Shown here: positions 24,670 to 37,154 of the stretch, piece by piece
How positions within the stretch are numbered: the first letter of the stretch is position 1
Layout: each line of letters opens with the position of its first letter
Origin: Rhodocyclaceae bacterium
GTDB lineage: Bacteria; Pseudomonadota; Gammaproteobacteria; Burkholderiales; Rhodocyclaceae
Assembly: GCA_019455325.1 (NCBI GenBank)
Contig: JACFMQ010000003.1
Span: 62,001 to 126,000 of the forward strand
Reading direction: 5' to 3'
DNA length: 64,000 nt
Notes under the pieces: model-generated
Databases searched by the model: none
Seen by the model: only the letters and a program-made list of their open reading frames with translations
Told to the model about the DNA's origin: nothing
Program-made: the position numbers and the translations under genes

Positions 24670-27600
24670 ATGCCTCCCGAACGCGAACCCAACCTGCGGG
24701 CGCAACTGTTCGCGGTGCTCTCGGTCCTGCTGATCGGCACCGCGCTGGCCAACGCCTTCTATTTCCGGACGGAGACGGAGGCGACGCTGGCGCAGGCGCG
24801 GGCGCAGATCGAGGCCATCGCCGACCTCAAGGTGCAGCAGATCAACAACTGGCGGCGCGAGCGCCTCGACGACGCCGCCACCCTCGGCGACGACCCGGTC
24901 CTCGGCGCCGCGCTGCAGGGCTGGCTCGGCGGCCGCCTCGACGCGCGCCGGCGGGAAGCGGCGCGCGCCTGGCTGGACCGCTTCCTGGAACGCGTCGACT
25001 ACGGCGAGGCGGCGCTCCTCGACGCCGCCGGCCGGGTGCTCGTCGCCGCCGGCGGCGACGTCGGCGAGGCGCCGGACGCGGCGCTGCTGGCGCGCGCGGC
25101 GCACGGCGGCATCCCGCAGTTCGGCCCGCTGCGCGAGCTGGCCGACGGCCGCGCCGCGCTCGACCTGTTCGTGCCGGTGTTCGCCGGCCCGCAGCGCACC
25201 GTCGCCGGCTTCGTGCTGCTGCGCATCGACCCGCAGCGCACGCTGTTCCCGACCATCCAGACCTGGCCGGTGAGCAGCGCCTCGGGCGAGCTGCTGCTGG
25301 TCGAGCGGCGCGGCGACGAGATCCTGTTCCTGAACGAGCTGCGCCACCGGCAGGGCGCCGGCCTGCACCTGACGCGCCCGTTCGACGAGGAGACCCTGCC
25401 GGCGGTGCATGCCGCGCGCGGCGCGGCGCGGGTGATGGAAGGCATCGACTACCGCGGCATCGCCGTCATCGCCGCCACGCTGCCGGTGCCCGGCACGCCG
25501 TGGGGCCTGGTGGCGAAGGTCGACCGCCAGGAGGTGATGGCGCCGCAGTACGCGCGCATCGGCCTGAGCATCTTCGTCAGCGTCCTGCTGATCGTCGTTG
25601 CCGGCGGCATCACCCTCCGTCTCTGGCAGAACCAGCGCAAGCTCGTCGAGCGGCAGCGCCGGCGCGACCGGGAAACGCACCTGGAGCTGGCGAAGACGCA
25701 GGAGCGCCTGGTCGACGCGCAGCGCATCGGCCGCATCGGCAGTTGGGAGCGCGACCTGCGCACCAACGTGCTGTGGTGGTCGGCGGAGTCCTACCGCCTG
25801 TTCGGCTACGCGCCGGCGGAACTGCCGACGCCGACCTTCGCCGACTTCATCGCCCGCATCCATCCGGAAGACCGCGACGGCATGCACCTGGTCACCCAGG
25901 GCGCGGTGGCCTCGGGCCAGCCGTTCGCCATCGACTACCGCGTCTGCCTGCCGGACGGCGGGACGCGCATCTACCAGAACGTCGGCCAGGTCGCGCGCGA
26001 CGAGCGCGGCGAGCCGGTGCGCGCCGCCGGCACCACGCGCGACGTCACCGAGAGCCGGAAGAACGAGGCCGAGCTGCGCCAGCGCAACGAGCTGATGCGC
26101 ACGATCATCGAGAACATCCCCGGCGGCGTCTCGCTGATGGACGGCGAGTTCAACTTCGTCGCCTTCAACCGCGAGTTCGGCCGCCTGCTCGACGTCCCCG
26201 AGGAGATGCTGGCGAAGCTGCCGCTGCCCCTCTACGACCTCACCCTGTACAACGCCCGCCGCAGCGAATACGGCCCCGGCGACCCGGAGCAGATCGCCGC
26301 GGCGCACGTCGACCGGGCGCGCAGGGGAGAAGCGCACGTCTTCGAGCGCACGCGGCCGAACGGCGTCGTCCTCGAAGTGCGCGGCGCGCCGCTGCCCGAC
26401 GGCGGCTTCGTCACCATCCACACCGACATCACCGCGCGCAAGCGCGCCGAGGAACGGCTGCTGCTCGCCGAGAAGGTGTTCGACAACAGCCCCGAGGCGA
26501 TCATGATCACCGACCAGGGCAACCGGATCGTGTCGATCAACGAGGCGTTCACGCAGATCACCGGCTTCGCCGCCGACGAGGTGATCGGCGCCGATCCGCG
26601 CATCCTCGCCTCCGGCCGCCACGACCGCGACTTCTACCGGCAGATGTGGGCCGCGCTGCAGCAGGGCGGCCACTGGTCCGGCGAGATCTGGGACCGCCGG
26701 AAGAGCGGCGAGGTCTATCCGAAGTGGATGACGATCAACGCCGTCGCCGACCAGGCGAGCGGCGAGGTGACGCACTACGTGGCGATGTTCGCCGACATCA
26801 CCGAGCGCAAGCGGGCCGAGGAGCGCATCCACTTCCTCGCCCATCACGACGCGCTGACCGAGCTGCCCAACCGCTTCTCGCTGGAACTGCGCCTGGAGCA
26901 GGCGCTGGTCGATGCGCGCCGCCACGACTGGCACGTCGCCGTCATGTTCATCGACCTCGACCGCTTCAAGGTGATCAACGACACCCTCGGCCACCACGTC
27001 GGCGACCAGTTGCTGATCGAGGTCGCCCGCCGCTTCCGCGCCGCCGTGCGCGAGTCGGACACGGTGGCGCGCCTCGGCGGCGACGAGTTCGTCATCGTCC
27101 TGCCCGACCTGGAGAACGGCGACGCCGCCGCGCACGTGGCGCGCAAGATCGTCGCGGCGCTGCTGGCGCCGATCCGCATCGACGGCCACGACCTGCACAC
27201 CAGCCCGTCGATCGGCATCAGCCTGTACCCGGACGACGGCCTTTCCGTGGACGCGGTGATGAAGAACGCCGACACCGCGATGTACCACGCCAAGGCGCTC
27301 GGCCGGAACAACTACCAGTTCTTCGCCGAGGAGATGAACCGCGCCGCCGGCGAACGCCTGTCGATCGAGGCCGGGCTGCGCCAGGCGCTGGCGCGCGGCG
27401 AGCTGCTGCTGCACTACCAGCCGCAGTTCGCCGCCGACGGCCGGCGGCCGACCGGCGTCGAGGCGCTGCTGCGCTGGCGCTCCGGCAGCAGCCTGGAACT
27501 GCCGGAGCGCTTCATCGCCATCGCCGAGGAGAGCGGGCTGATCGTCCCCATCGGTGCCTGGGTGCTCGGCGAGGCCTGCCGGCAACTGCGCCGCTGGCTC

Positions 27601-28143
27601 GACGCCGGCATCCCGCCGCTGCGCGTGGCGGTCAATCTGTCGGCGCGGCAGTTGCGCAACGCCGGACTGGCGGACGCCGTGCGCGACGCGCTCGCCGAGG
27701 CCGGCATCCCGCCGCGGCTGCTCGAACTGGAAATCACCGAGAGCGCGGTGATGGACAAGCCGGACGAAGCCATCGAGGTGCTGCACGCGCTGAAGCGGAT
27801 CGGCGTGACGCTGGCCATCGACGACTTCGGCACCGGCTATTCCTCGCTCGCCTACCTCAAGCTGTTCCCGATCGACCGGCTGAAGATCGACCGCTCCTTC
27901 GTCCGCGACATCGGGCGCCACCCGGACGGTGCGGCCATCGCCGTCTCGACCATCGCGCTCGCCCACAGCCTCGGCCTGCACGTCGTCGCCGAGGGCGTCG
28001 AGAGCGAGGTTCAGATGGAGGTGCTGCAGCGGCACGGCTGCGACGAAGCGCAGGGCTACCACCTCGGCCCGCCGGTCGCCGCCGACGCGGCCGAGGCGGT
28101 GCTGCGCGCGGCGCCGGCAGACCGGGCGCGGCGCCTGGATTAG
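24670..28143 (+). CDS. membrane sensor with PAS repeats, GGDEF and EAL domains
   Basis: Large bifunctional c-di-GMP protein (1,157 residues from ATG 24670; an in-frame GTG lies 17 codons upstream). Two membrane helices (residues ~10-35 and ~300-325) bracket a periplasmic sensory region. Three PAS modules follow, ending in [10 protein letters not shown] and [10 protein letters not shown] linkers. The GGDEF domain has canonical RLGGDEF (803-807) with an RESD inhibitory site five residues upstream. The EAL domain keeps Glu931 (VEALLRW), [28 protein letters not shown] and VVAEGVE. Both activities look intact. Its TAG stop coincides with the -10 TAGAAT in front of fbp. Confidence 0.93.
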   Translation: MPPEREPNLRAQLFAVLSVLLIGTALANAFYFRTETEATLAQARAQIEAIADLKVQQINNWRRERLDDAATLGDDPVLGAALQGWLGGRLDARRREAARAWLDRFLERVDYGEAALLDAAGRVLVAAGGDVGEAPDAALLARAAHGGIPQFGPLRELADGRAALDLFVPVFAGPQRTVAGFVLLRIDPQRTLFPTIQTWPVSSASGELLLVERRGDEILFLNELRHRQGAGLHLTRPFDEETLPAVHAARGAARVMEGIDYRGIAVIAATLPVPGTPWGLVAKVDRQEVMAPQYARIGLSIFVSVLLIVVAGGITLRLWQNQRKLVERQRRRDRETHLELAKTQERLVDAQRIGRIGSWERDLRTNVLWWSAESYRLFGYAPAELPTPTFADFIARIHPEDRDGMHLVTQGAVASGQPFAIDYRVCLPDGGTRIYQNVGQVARDERGEPVRAAGTTRDVTESRKNEAELRQRNELMRTIIENIPGGVSLMDGEFNFVAFNREFGRLLDVPEEMLAKLPLPLYDLTLYNARRSEYGPGDPEQIAAAHVDRARRGEAHVFERTRPNGVVLEVRGAPLPDGGFVTIHTDITARKRAEERLLLAEKVFDNSPEAIMITDQGNRIVSINEAFTQITGFAADEVIGADPRILASGRHDRDFYRQMWAALQQGGHWSGEIWDRRKSGEVYPKWMTINAVADQASGEVTHYVAMFADITERKRAEERIHFLAHHDALTELPNRFSLELRLEQALVDARRHDWHVAVMFIDLDRFKVINDTLGHHVGDQLLIEVARRFRAAVRESDTVARLGGDEFVIVLPDLENGDAAAHVARKIVAALLAPIRIDGHDLHTSPSIGISLYPDDGLSVDAVMKNADTAMYHAKALGRNNYQFFAEEMNRAAGERLSIEAGLRQALARGELLLHYQPQFAADGRRPTGVEALLRWRSGSSLELPERFIAIAEESGLIVPIGAWVLGEACRQLRRWLDAGIPPLRVAVNLSARQLRNAGLADAVRDALAEAGIPPRLLELEITESAVMDKPDEAIEVLHALKRIGVTLAIDDFGTGYSSLAYLKLFPIDRLKIDRSFVRDIGRHPDGAAIAVSTIALAHSLGLHVVAEGVESEVQMEVLQRHGCDEAQGYHLGPPVAADAAEAVLRAAPADRARRLD

Positions 28144-28146
28144 AAT
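28141..28146 (+). promoter_or_regulatory. -10 box of fbp overlapping the upstream stop codon
   Basis: TAGAAT, whose first three bases are the stop codon of the GGDEF-EAL gene; 46 bp upstream of the fbp ATG. No clear -35. Confidence 0.4.
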
Positions 28147-28192
28147 GCGGGCTTCGCAGCCGCACGCTGCCAACGCCTCCCGGAAAGACACC

Positions 28193-29194
28193 ATGCGCCG
28201 CATCACCCTCAGCCGCTACCTGATCGAGGAACAACGCGAAAAGGGCAAGATCAACGCCGATCTGCGCCTGCTGATCGAGGTCGTCGCGCGCGCCTGCAAG
28301 AGCATCTCCGTCGCCGTCGGCAAGGGCGCGATCGGCGGCGTGCTCGGCGAGGCCGGCAGCGACAACGTGCAGGGCGAGGCGCAGAAGAAGCTCGACGTGC
28401 TCTCCAACGAGATCTTCCTCGAAGCCAACGAATGGGGCGGCCACCTCGCCGGCATGGCCTCCGAGGAGATGGAGCTGCCGCACGCCATCCCGAACCGCTA
28501 CCCGCAGGGCGAGTACCTGCTGCTGTTCGATCCGCTCGACGGCTCGTCGAACATCGACATCAACGTCTCGGTCGGCACCATCTTTTCGGTGCTGAGGTGC
28601 CCGGAAGGCGCCGACCCGACGCAGGAGGCCGCCTTCCTGCAGCCCGGCACGCGCCAGGTCGCCGCCGGCTACGCGGTGTATGGGCCGACGACGCTGCTGG
28701 TACTCACCGTCGGCGACGGCGTCGCCTGCTTCACGCTCGACCGCGAGCAGGGCTCCTTCGTGCTGACGCAGGAAAACATGCGCATTCCCGAGGACACCCG
28801 GGAGTTCGCCATCAACATGTCGAACCTGCGCCACTGGGAGGCGCCGGTGCGGCGCTACGTCGAGGAACTGCTCGCCGGCAAGGAAGGCCCGCGCGGCAAG
28901 GACTTCAACATGCGCTGGGTGGCCTCGATGGTCGCCGACGTGCACCGGATACTCACGCGCGGCGGCATCTTCATGTACCCGACGGACGCCCGCATCCGCG
29001 ACCAGGGCGGCAAGCTGCGCCTGCTCTACGAGGCCAATCCGATGAGCTTCATCGTCGAGCAGGCCGGCGGCGCCGCCAGCACCGGCCGCGAGCGCATCCT
29101 CGACCTGCGGCCGAGCGGCCTGCACATGCGCGTACCGGTGATCCTCGGCGCCAAGAACGAGGTCGAGCGCGTCGCCGCGTATCACCGCGACTGA
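28193..29194 (+). CDS. fbp: class 1 fructose-1,6-bisphosphatase
   Basis: Converts fructose 1,6-bisphosphate to fructose 6-phosphate in gluconeogenesis and the Calvin cycle. 333 residues. Signatures include GASEE-like region GMASEEME, metal site [24 protein letters not shown], and [23 protein letters not shown] with [20 protein letters not shown] near the substrate pocket. ATG 28193 follows GGAAAG. Its stop overlaps the prk start by one base (TGATG), which places it with a Calvin-cycle enzyme. Confidence 0.96.
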   Translation: MRRITLSRYLIEEQREKGKINADLRLLIEVVARACKSISVAVGKGAIGGVLGEAGSDNVQGEAQKKLDVLSNEIFLEANEWGGHLAGMASEEMELPHAIPNRYPQGEYLLLFDPLDGSSNIDINVSVGTIFSVLRCPEGADPTQEAAFLQPGTRQVAAGYAVYGPTTLLVLTVGDGVACFTLDREQGSFVLTQENMRIPEDTREFAINMSNLRHWEAPVRRYVEELLAGKEGPRGKDFNMRWVASMVADVHRILTRGGIFMYPTDARIRDQGGKLRLLYEANPMSFIVEQAGGAASTGRERILDLRPSGLHMRVPVILGAKNEVERVAAYHRD

Positions 29195-30084
29195 TGTCCG
29201 CCCGCCACCCGATCATCGCCGTCACCGGCTCCTCCGGCGCCGGCACGACCACGGTCTCGCAGACCTTCGAGCAGATCTTCTGGCGCGAGAGCGTGCACGC
29301 CGCCTTCGTCGAGGGCGACAGCTTCCACCGCTACACGCGCGCCGAGATGATCCGCCAGACGGCGGCCGCCGACCGCGACGGCCGGCCGGCGCCGACGCAC
29401 TTCGGCCCCGAGGGCAACGACTTCGAGGGGTTGGAGGCGCTGTTCAAGGGCTACGCCGAGAGCGGGCGCGGCCGCTTCTGCCGCTACATCCACGACGAGG
29501 TCGAGGCCGCCCGCTTCGGCGGCGAGATCGGCGGCTTCTCGGCCTTCGAGGATATCCCCGAGGACACCGACCTGCTGCTCTACGAGGGCCTGCACGGCGC
29601 CGTGCAGACCGGCGACGTCGACGTCGCGCAGCATCCGGACCTGCTCATCGGCGTCGTGCCGATCGTCAACCTCGAATGGATCCAGAAGCTGCACCGCGAC
29701 ATGAACCTGCGCGGCTATTCGCGCGAGGCGGTGACCACGACCATCCTGCGCCGCATGCACGACTACGTGCACTACATGACGCCGCAGTTCTCGCGCACGC
29801 ACATCAACTTCCAGCGCGTGCCGGTGGTCGACACCTCGAACCCGTTCATCGCCCGCGACATCCCGACGCTGGACGAATCCTTCGTCGTCATCCGCTTCGC
29901 CAACCCGCGCGGCATCGACTTCCCGTACCTGCTGTCGATGATCGACGGTGCGTTCATGTCGCGCGCCAACACCATCGTCGTTCCCGGCGGCAAGATGCCG
30001 CTGGCCATGCAGTTGATCCTGACGCCGCTGATTTGGAAGCTGGTCGAGCAGGGGCGCAAGATCAGGACCGGCACGCGCGGCTGA
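29194..30084 (+). CDS. prk: phosphoribulokinase
   Basis: Makes ribulose 1,5-bisphosphate, the RuBisCO substrate, from ribulose 5-phosphate and ATP. The 296-residue length is that of the proteobacterial octameric class. P-loop [37 protein letters not shown] and the basic segment [16 protein letters not shown] are characteristic. It is translationally coupled to fbp. A dedicated prk implies a Calvin-Benson cycle in the host, but RuBisCO genes are not within this window. Confidence 0.95.
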   Translation: MSARHPIIAVTGSSGAGTTTVSQTFEQIFWRESVHAAFVEGDSFHRYTRAEMIRQTAAADRDGRPAPTHFGPEGNDFEGLEALFKGYAESGRGRFCRYIHDEVEAARFGGEIGGFSAFEDIPEDTDLLLYEGLHGAVQTGDVDVAQHPDLLIGVVPIVNLEWIQKLHRDMNLRGYSREAVTTTILRRMHDYVHYMTPQFSRTHINFQRVPVVDTSNPFIARDIPTLDESFVVIRFANPRGIDFPYLLSMIDGAFMSRANTIVVPGGKMPLAMQLILTPLIWKLVEQGRKIRTGTRG

Positions 30085-30119
30085 AGCCGCAGACACGCAT
30101 CCGCAGAGGAAATCACGCC

Positions 30120-30434
30120 ATGAAGAACCGACCGACGACCCGCTTTGCGCTGCCGCTCGCCCTCGTCCTGTCCGGCTGCGCCGGCCTGCTGCCGGGCAGC
30201 GACATCCAGGTCACCAGCTACCAGTCGAGCGAGGGCTGGCTGAACGCGCCGTTCCACGCCATCGAGCACCCGTTCACCGACGACGGCGCGGCCCGCGCCG
30301 AGGCGCGCGCCGCGGCGCTGTGCGGCAAGGAGCAGCGGGTGGCGATCCGCGGCGAGCGCGCCTGCTCGCTGGAGAAATGCACGACGCAGTACGTCTGCGT
30401 CAAGCCGGAGGACGCCAAGGCGAGCGGCCTCTAG
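30120..30434 (+). CDS. small lipoprotein of unknown function
   Basis: 104 residues with a lipoprotein signal peptide: basic N-terminus, hydrophobic [10 protein letters not shown] and lipobox LSGC (Cys19). The mature part has four more Cys residues ([20 protein letters not shown]), suggesting disulphides in the periplasm. The family is not recognised. It follows prk by 35 bp and is probably in the same transcript. Its stop TAG shares the palindrome CTAG with the stop of the convergent FAD-protein gene, a 4-bp tail overlap. Confidence 0.8.
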   Translation: MKNRPTTRFALPLALVLSGCAGLLPGSDIQVTSYQSSEGWLNAPFHAIEHPFTDDGAARAEARAAALCGKEQRVAIRGERACSLEKCTTQYVCVKPEDAKASGL

Positions 30435-32044
30435 GCCGCGGCGACGATGTCGCGCGCCACGGCCTCCGCCACCTTGATCCCGTCCACGCCGGCCGACAGG
30501 ATGCCGCCGGCGTAGCCGGCGCCCTCGCCGGCCGGATACAGCCCTTTCACGTTGACACCCTGGAAATCCTCACCGCGCACGATGCGCACGGGCGAGGAGG
30601 TGCGCGTTTCGACGCCGGTGAGCACCGCGTCGCTCATGTCGAAACCCTTGATCTGCCGCCCGAAGGCCGGCAGCGCCTCGCGCATGGCCTCGATGGCATA
30701 AGCCGGCAGCGCCGTCGACAGGTCGGTCAGCTTCACGCCCGGCTGGTACGAGGGCTCGACCGAGCCGAGCGCCGTCGACGGACGGCCGGCGAGGAAGTCG
30801 CCGACCAGTTGCGCCGGCGCCTCGTAGTTGCCGCCGCCGAGTTCGAAGGCGCGCGACTCCAGCGCGCGCTGGAAGGCGATGCCGGCCAGCGGATTCTCGG
30901 CCGAGCCGCCGTAGTCCTCGGGATTCACGTTCACCACGAGGCCGGCGTTGGCGTTGCGCTCGTTGCGCGAATACTGGCTCATGCCGTTGGTGACGACGCG
31001 CCCCGGCTCCGAGGTCGCCGCCACCACCGTGCCGCCGGGACACATGCAGAAGCTGTAGACGGCGCGGCCGTTGGCGGCGTGGTGCACCAGCTTGTAGTCG
31101 GCGGCGCCGAGCAGCGGGTTGCCGGCGTGCGGCCCGAAGCGCGCCGCGTCGATCAACGACTGCGGATGCTCGATGCGGAAGCCGATCGAGAACGGCTTCG
31201 GCTCCATGTAGACGCCTTGCGCGTGCAGGGCCTCGAAGGTGTCGCGCGCGCTGTGGCCGAGCGCCAGCACGACGCGGTCGGCGGCGAGCGTCTCGCCGCT
31301 CGCCAGGCGCACGCCGCGCACGCACCCGGCTTCGATGTCCAGCCCGACCACCCGCTGCTGGAAGCGGATCTCGCCGCCGAGCGCGACGATCTCGGCGCGC
31401 ATCCGCTCGACCATGCTCACCAGCCGGAAGGTGCCGATGTGCGGTTTCGACACGTAGAGGATTTCCTCCGGCGCGCCGGCCTTGACGAACTCGGCCATGA
31501 CCTTGCGGCCGAGGAAGCGCGGGTCCTTGATCTGGCTGTAGAGCTTGCCGTCCGAAAACGTACCGGCGCCGCCCTCGCCGAACTGCACGTTCGACTCCGG
31601 GTCGAGCGCGTGCCGGCGCCACAGTCCCCAGGTGTCCTGCGTGCGCTCGCGCACGGCCTTGCCGCGTTCGAGCACGATCGGCCGAAAGCCCATCTGCGCC
31701 AGCAGCAGCGCGGCGAAGATGCCGCAGGGGCCGAAGCCGACGACGACCGGCCGCGAGCGCAGGCTCGCCGGCGCCTGCGCGACGAAACGGTAGGACGTGT
31801 CCGGCGCCTTGCCGACGCTGCGGTCCCGCGCGTGCTTCTTCAGCGCCGCCGCCTCGTTCTTCAGCGCCACGTCGACGGTGTAGATGAAGGCCAGCCGCTC
31901 CGGCTTGCGCGCGTCGTGGCCGCGTTTGAACACGGCGAAGTCGACGATCTCCGCCGGCGCCACGCCGAGCCGGCGGGCGATGGCCGCGGGCAGGGCCTCG
32001 GGCGGATGGTCGAGCGGCAGGCGGAGTTCGGTGAGTCGCAGCAT
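30431..32044 (-). CDS. NAD(P)/FAD-dependent oxidoreductase (COG2509-type)
   Basis: A 537-residue FAD-binding protein. Dinucleotide-binding Rossmann motif [21 protein letters not shown] is preceded by a ~90-residue N-terminal domain, and the C-terminus has [29 protein letters not shown], the second FAD-contact motif. This is the widespread COG2509 family of uncharacterised dehydrogenases. The start ATG (32044) is chosen because upstream in-frame sequence runs through the dispersed repeat at 32128-32220 and lacks homology. It converges on the small lipoprotein gene and diverges from tkt. Confidence 0.88.
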   Translation of the reverse strand: MLRLTELRLPLDHPPEALPAAIARRLGVAPAEIVDFAVFKRGHDARKPERLAFIYTVDVALKNEAAALKKHARDRSVGKAPDTSYRFVAQAPASLRSRPVVVGFGPCGIFAALLLAQMGFRPIVLERGKAVRERTQDTWGLWRRHALDPESNVQFGEGGAGTFSDGKLYSQIKDPRFLGRKVMAEFVKAGAPEEILYVSKPHIGTFRLVSMVERMRAEIVALGGEIRFQQRVVGLDIEAGCVRGVRLASGETLAADRVVLALGHSARDTFEALHAQGVYMEPKPFSIGFRIEHPQSLIDAARFGPHAGNPLLGAADYKLVHHAANGRAVYSFCMCPGGTVVAATSEPGRVVTNGMSQYSRNERNANAGLVVNVNPEDYGGSAENPLAGIAFQRALESRAFELGGGNYEAPAQLVGDFLAGRPSTALGSVEPSYQPGVKLTDLSTALPAYAIEAMREALPAFGRQIKGFDMSDAVLTGVETRTSSPVRIVRGEDFQGVNVKGLYPAGEGAGYAGGILSAGVDGIKVAEAVARDIVAAA

Positions 32045-32127
32045 GGGTTCGGGCGGACGGCAGAAATCGGGCAGGGACGCATTTTCACCGTTCGGCGCCG
32101 GAGAAGCCAGCGCGGGGAATTCGAACG

Positions 32128-32220
32128 TCCACCGCAGAGACGCAGAGGCGCAGAGGTTCGCAGAGGAAAACCGAGGCCAGGCATTTCTCTGCGTCACCTC
32201 TGCGTCTCTGCGGTAGGTGT
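32128..32220 (-). repeat. dispersed inverted-repeat element, copy A
   Basis: About 93 bp, opposite orientation to copies B and C. Ends ACACCTACCGCAGAG and CTCTGCGGTGGACGTT (minus strand) are shared by all three copies, with internal CGCAGAGG/CCTCTGCG units; the centre differs. The ends are inverted repeats, as in a MITE. It lies 86 bp upstream of the tkt start. Confidence 0.9.
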
Positions 32221-32269
32221 TCACGCCGTGCATACCGGGCCGCGACTGGAAAAAGTCCCTGTTTTGGCG

Positions 32270-32275
32270 GATAAT
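32270..32275 (+). promoter_or_regulatory. probable -10 box of tkt
   Basis: GATAAT 30 bp before the tkt GTG, in an AT-rich pocket downstream of repeat copy A. No convincing -35. Confidence 0.35.
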
Positions 32276-32305
32276 TTCGCCCTTTCAGTTTCCCGGCAAA
32301 CCATC

Positions 32306-34318
32306 GTGTCCGCGCCCTCCTGCACTCCCGACAGCATCGAATTCACCCCCATCACCGGCGCCATCCGCGCGCTCGCCATGGACGCCGTGCAGCAGGCCAA
32401 CTCCGGCCACCCCGGCGCGCCGATGGGCATGGCCGAGATCGCCGAGGTCCTCTGGCGCCGCCACCTGCGGCACAACCCGGCCAACCCGCAATGGGCCGAC
32501 CGCGACCGCTTCGTGCTCTCCAACGGCCACGGCTCGATGCTGCTCTACGCGCTGCTGCACCTGACCGGCTACGACCTCTCGATCGACGACCTGAAGAACT
32601 TCCGCCAGTTCGGCTCGCGCACCGCCGGCCACCCGGAAGTCGGCCACACGCCGGGCGTCGAGACGACCACCGGCCCGCTCGGCCAGGGCATCACCAACGC
32701 CGTCGGCATGGCCATCGCCGAGAAGGTGCTGGCCGCCGAGTTCAACCGGCCCGGCCACGAGCTCGTCGACCACCACACCTGGGCCTTCCTCGGCGACGGC
32801 TGCCTGATGGAAGGCATCAGCCACGAAGCCTGCTCGCTCGCCGGCACGCTCGGCCTGGGCAAGCTGATCGCCTTCTACGACGACAACGGCATCTCCATCG
32901 ACGGCCACGTCGAGGGCTGGTTCACCGACGACACGCCGAAACGCTTCGCAGCCTACGGCTGGCAGGTGATCCCGGACGTGGACGGCCACGACATCGAGGC
33001 CATCGAGCGCGCGATTCTGGAGGCCAAGGCCGACAAGGCGCGGCCGACGCTGATCTGCTGCAAGACGGTGATCGGCATGGGCTCGCCGAACAAGGCCGGC
33101 GGCCACGACGTGCACGGCGCGCCGCTCGGCGCCGCCGAGGTCGCCGCCGTGCGCGCACACATCGGCTGGCCGCACGCGCCGTTCGAGATCCCCGGCGAGG
33201 TCTACGCCGCGTGGAACGGCAGGCCGCGCGGCGAAGCCTTCGAGGGCAACTGGAACCGTCGCTTCGAAGCCTACCGGAAAGACTTCCCGGCGGAAGCCGC
33301 CGAGTTCGCGCGGCGCATGGCCGGCGAGCTGCCGGCCGACTGGGCGGCGAAATCCGCCGCCGCCATCGCCGAAATCGCCGCCAAGGCCGAGAACATCGCC
33401 ACGCGCAAGGCCTCCCAAAACGCCATCGGCGCCTTCGCGCCGCTGCTGCCGGAACTGATCGGCGGCTCGGCCGACCTCGCCGGTTCCAACCTGACGCTGT
33501 GGAAGGGCTCCAAGGGCATCACCCGCACGGACGGCGGCAACTACCTGTTCTACGGCGTACGCGAGTTCGGCATGACGGCCATCGCCAACGGCCTCGCGCT
33601 GCACGGCGGCCTGATCCCCTACACCGCCACCTTCCTCGTCTTCTCGGACTACGCCCGCAACGCCATCCGCATGGCGGCGCTGATGAAGCAGCGCCAGGTG
33701 ATGGTCTACACGCACGATTCCATCGGCCTCGGCGAGGACGGCCCGACGCACCAGCCGGTCGAGCACGTCGCCAGCCTGCGCCTGATCCCGAACCTCGACG
33801 TCTGGCGCCCGGCCGACGCCACCGAGACCGCCGTGGCCTGGGCCGCCGCGCTCGAACGCAAGGACGGCCCGAGCGTGCTCGCGCTCTCGCGCCAGAACCT
33901 GCCGACCGTCACCGCCGGCGTTTCCGCCGAAACCCTCCGCCGCGGCGGCTACGTGCTGGCCGACAGCGAAGGCGAAGCGCAGGTCGTGCTCATCGCCACC
34001 GGCTCGGAAGTGAAGCTGGCGCTCGACGCGCAGACCGCCTTGCAGGCGGAAGGCATCGCCGCCCGCGTCGTCTCGATGCCCTGCGCCGACGTCTTCGACC
34101 GCCAGGACGCGGACTACCGCGCAAGCGTGCTCGGCAAGTGCCGGCCGCGCGTCGCCATCGAGGCCGGCCACCCGGACCTGTGGCGCAAGTACGTCGGCCT
34201 CAAGGGCGCGGTCATCGGCATCGACCGCTTCGGCGAATCGGCGCCCGCCGGCAAGCTGTTCGAATTCTTCGGTTTCACCGTGGCCAACGTCGTCGCCACG
34301 GCCAAAGGCATCCTCTAA
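32306..34318 (+). CDS. tkt: transketolase
   Basis: Thiamine-diphosphate enzyme of 670 residues moving two-carbon units in the pentose-phosphate and Calvin pathways. Motifs: [20 protein letters not shown] at the N-terminus, ThDP/Mg site [13 protein letters not shown] with DDNGISIDG, and the catalytic-Glu region [14 protein letters not shown] in the pyrimidine domain, with [19 protein letters not shown]. The start is GTG (32306), which gives the normal family N-terminus; there is no ATG close by. It is followed after 23 bp by gap. Confidence 0.96.
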   Translation: MSAPSCTPDSIEFTPITGAIRALAMDAVQQANSGHPGAPMGMAEIAEVLWRRHLRHNPANPQWADRDRFVLSNGHGSMLLYALLHLTGYDLSIDDLKNFRQFGSRTAGHPEVGHTPGVETTTGPLGQGITNAVGMAIAEKVLAAEFNRPGHELVDHHTWAFLGDGCLMEGISHEACSLAGTLGLGKLIAFYDDNGISIDGHVEGWFTDDTPKRFAAYGWQVIPDVDGHDIEAIERAILEAKADKARPTLICCKTVIGMGSPNKAGGHDVHGAPLGAAEVAAVRAHIGWPHAPFEIPGEVYAAWNGRPRGEAFEGNWNRRFEAYRKDFPAEAAEFARRMAGELPADWAAKSAAAIAEIAAKAENIATRKASQNAIGAFAPLLPELIGGSADLAGSNLTLWKGSKGITRTDGGNYLFYGVREFGMTAIANGLALHGGLIPYTATFLVFSDYARNAIRMAALMKQRQVMVYTHDSIGLGEDGPTHQPVEHVASLRLIPNLDVWRPADATETAVAWAAALERKDGPSVLALSRQNLPTVTAGVSAETLRRGGYVLADSEGEAQVVLIATGSEVKLALDAQTALQAEGIAARVVSMPCADVFDRQDADYRASVLGKCRPRVAIEAGHPDLWRKYVGLKGAVIGIDRFGESAPAGKLFEFFGFTVANVVATAKGIL

Positions 34319-34341
34319 TCGGTACTTTTCAGGAGTCAAGC

Positions 34342-35370
<1,029 letters not shown>

Positions 35371-35390
35371 GCCGCCGCATCCCGCGCGAA

Positions 35391-35420
35391 AAGGCCGCCG
35401 GCGACCCCGGCGGCCTTTTT
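35391..35420 (+). terminator. rho-independent terminator after gap
   Basis: Arms AAGGCCGCCGG and CCGGCGGCCTT with a 5-nt loop, ending in TTTTT. It also lies downstream of the convergent methyltransferase gene. Confidence 0.9.
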
Positions 35421-35463
35421 CGTCGACGCGCGATCAACGTGCAATGCGCGCCGGATCGCCCAC

Positions 35464-36990
35464 TCACACGACCCGCAGCGCCTTCAGGATCGGCAATCGC
35501 TTGTCGACGAAATCACCGGCCTGGACGCGCAGTTCCGCAATGTTTTCCTCGGCCGTGTCCAGCCTCCGGCCGTCCTTCAGCAGGCCCTGCCCCTGCGCGG
35601 CCAGGAACGGCCAGGCGAAGCCGGCGAGATCCGCCGGCGTTTTCCCGCCCTGCTCCATGGCTTGCAGAAAGAGTTGCTGGAAGCGATTGACGCCGACGCC
35701 CCCGCCGCTCACCGGGCTGGCCAGGTGGCCGATGTCGCCGCGCCCCCGCGCCTTGTCGATCAGATGGCGGTTGAGCCTGTCCGTCCGTGGCTTCGCCGCG
35801 TCGATCGATTCGTCGTCCTGCACCGGCACGACGTGCCCCGATCCGCACAGCAGCAGCATCGCCTGAATGATCTGGGTCAGGCCGAGGCCGGCGCCCTTCA
35901 CGTCCTGCTCGATCCGGGCCAGGCTCTTGATTTCGTGATCGGCAAGCGCGTCGAGGATCGGCCCGTAGAAGCCCTCCTGCATGCTCATCTCGCCCAGCGT
36001 GCCGCAGACCTTGAGGCCGACCTCGGCGCGCGGAACGACGAGCATGAAGCGCAGCGCGCGCAGCGCATCGCTCTGCTCGACGGCATCGAGCCGGCGCGCG
36101 CCCTTGACCCAGTAATCCTTGCGGAACTGCTGGTTGGTCATGAAATCGCGCACGGACTGGCGGAATACCGGGTCGGCGATCTCGTCCAGGAAACGCTGCT
36201 GCTCGGCGCCGAGGTTGATCGTGTCGATGTGGTCGAGATAGTGCGCCGAGCGGCCGAACTCCACCTTGGCCGGCGCCAGCCAGCGGGCCAGGGTGGAAAA
36301 GTGCATCGGATGCCAGTCGCGGTTGAAATACTCGTGGGCGAGGTACTGGCGGCTCATCTCCCTGATCCGCTCGACGCGCCCGGCGACCTGCGGGTTGGCC
36401 AGGGCGTAGGCGGGGTTGGTCGCCAGCAGGCGCGCGGCGAAATCCAGCGCGCCGTCGACGCGGCCGACGATGCCGCTCCCCTCGGCGCCGAGCACTTCGG
36501 CGTGCTCGACCAGCAGGTGGCGCATCGGCGCGAAGGGCGCCCATCCGGGCAGGGTGTTGTAGCCGATGTAGAGCACGCCGCCGACCTTGAGCCGGCGTCG
36601 GACGAAATCGACGATGACGGCGCGGTTCTCGTCGCTGATCCAGCTCCAGACGCCGTGCATCCCGATGTAATCGAAATCCGGCAGATCGGTGCGCCGGGCG
36701 AAATCGGCGAAGGCATCGTCATGGAGACTGGCATCGGCGCCGGAGGCGGCGGCCAGTTCCTGGGCGAATCCCGCCTGGCTGGCGTTGAAGTCGGCGCCCG
36801 CCCATTGCACGGACGAGGCGGCGGCGTGGATGTTCACCGACAGTCCCTGGCCGAAGCCGAGTTCGCAGGCGGCGCCGACCCGCGGCGGAACCAGCCCGGC
36901 CGCCAGGAAGGCGAGCCGGATGCGCAAGGGATTCAGTTCGGGGTAATAGCCATAGACGTAATCGATGCCGGTCACATAGCCGTCGTTCAT
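35464..36990 (-). CDS. SAM-dependent methyltransferase with methyltransferase-regulatory domain
   Basis: 508-residue protein. N-terminal class I methyltransferase fold: SAM loop ACELGFGQGLSVNIHA, acidic AGADFNASQ, FDYIGMHGVWSWISDENRAVIVDFV and VGGVLYIGYNTLPGW. The C-terminal ~250 residues correspond to the regulatory domain found in this family (MethyTransf_Reg type). The substrate is unknown; relatives occur beside surface-polysaccharide or glycan genes, not seen here. ATG 36990 follows GAGGAG. It stands alone on the minus strand between gap and epd. Confidence 0.85.
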   Translation of the reverse strand: MNDGYVTGIDYVYGYYPELNPLRIRLAFLAAGLVPPRVGAACELGFGQGLSVNIHAAASSVQWAGADFNASQAGFAQELAAASGADASLHDDAFADFARRTDLPDFDYIGMHGVWSWISDENRAVIVDFVRRRLKVGGVLYIGYNTLPGWAPFAPMRHLLVEHAEVLGAEGSGIVGRVDGALDFAARLLATNPAYALANPQVAGRVERIREMSRQYLAHEYFNRDWHPMHFSTLARWLAPAKVEFGRSAHYLDHIDTINLGAEQQRFLDEIADPVFRQSVRDFMTNQQFRKDYWVKGARRLDAVEQSDALRALRFMLVVPRAEVGLKVCGTLGEMSMQEGFYGPILDALADHEIKSLARIEQDVKGAGLGLTQIIQAMLLLCGSGHVVPVQDDESIDAAKPRTDRLNRHLIDKARGRGDIGHLASPVSGGGVGVNRFQQLFLQAMEQGGKTPADLAGFAWPFLAAQGQGLLKDGRRLDTAEENIAELRVQAGDFVDKRLPILKALRVV

Positions 36991-37154
36991 GAAAACTCCT
37001 CGTTCATGCAAGGTGGATGGGCTTGCGCCGCATGGAAAAATGGCGCGGTCAGTCTAGCCGAAAACGCCGGCACGCCGATCCTCGCGGCGAAATTCCCCGG
37101 ACCGCGATCTGCCCCGGCGGCGCAGTCGCGCAAGGAAATCGGCGGTCGTACCGC

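Noticed and set aside
24265..28206. A 1,313-codon open frame on the minus strand
   Set aside because: Antisense shadow of the PAS-GGDEF-EAL gene, whose motifs on the plus strand are unmistakable.
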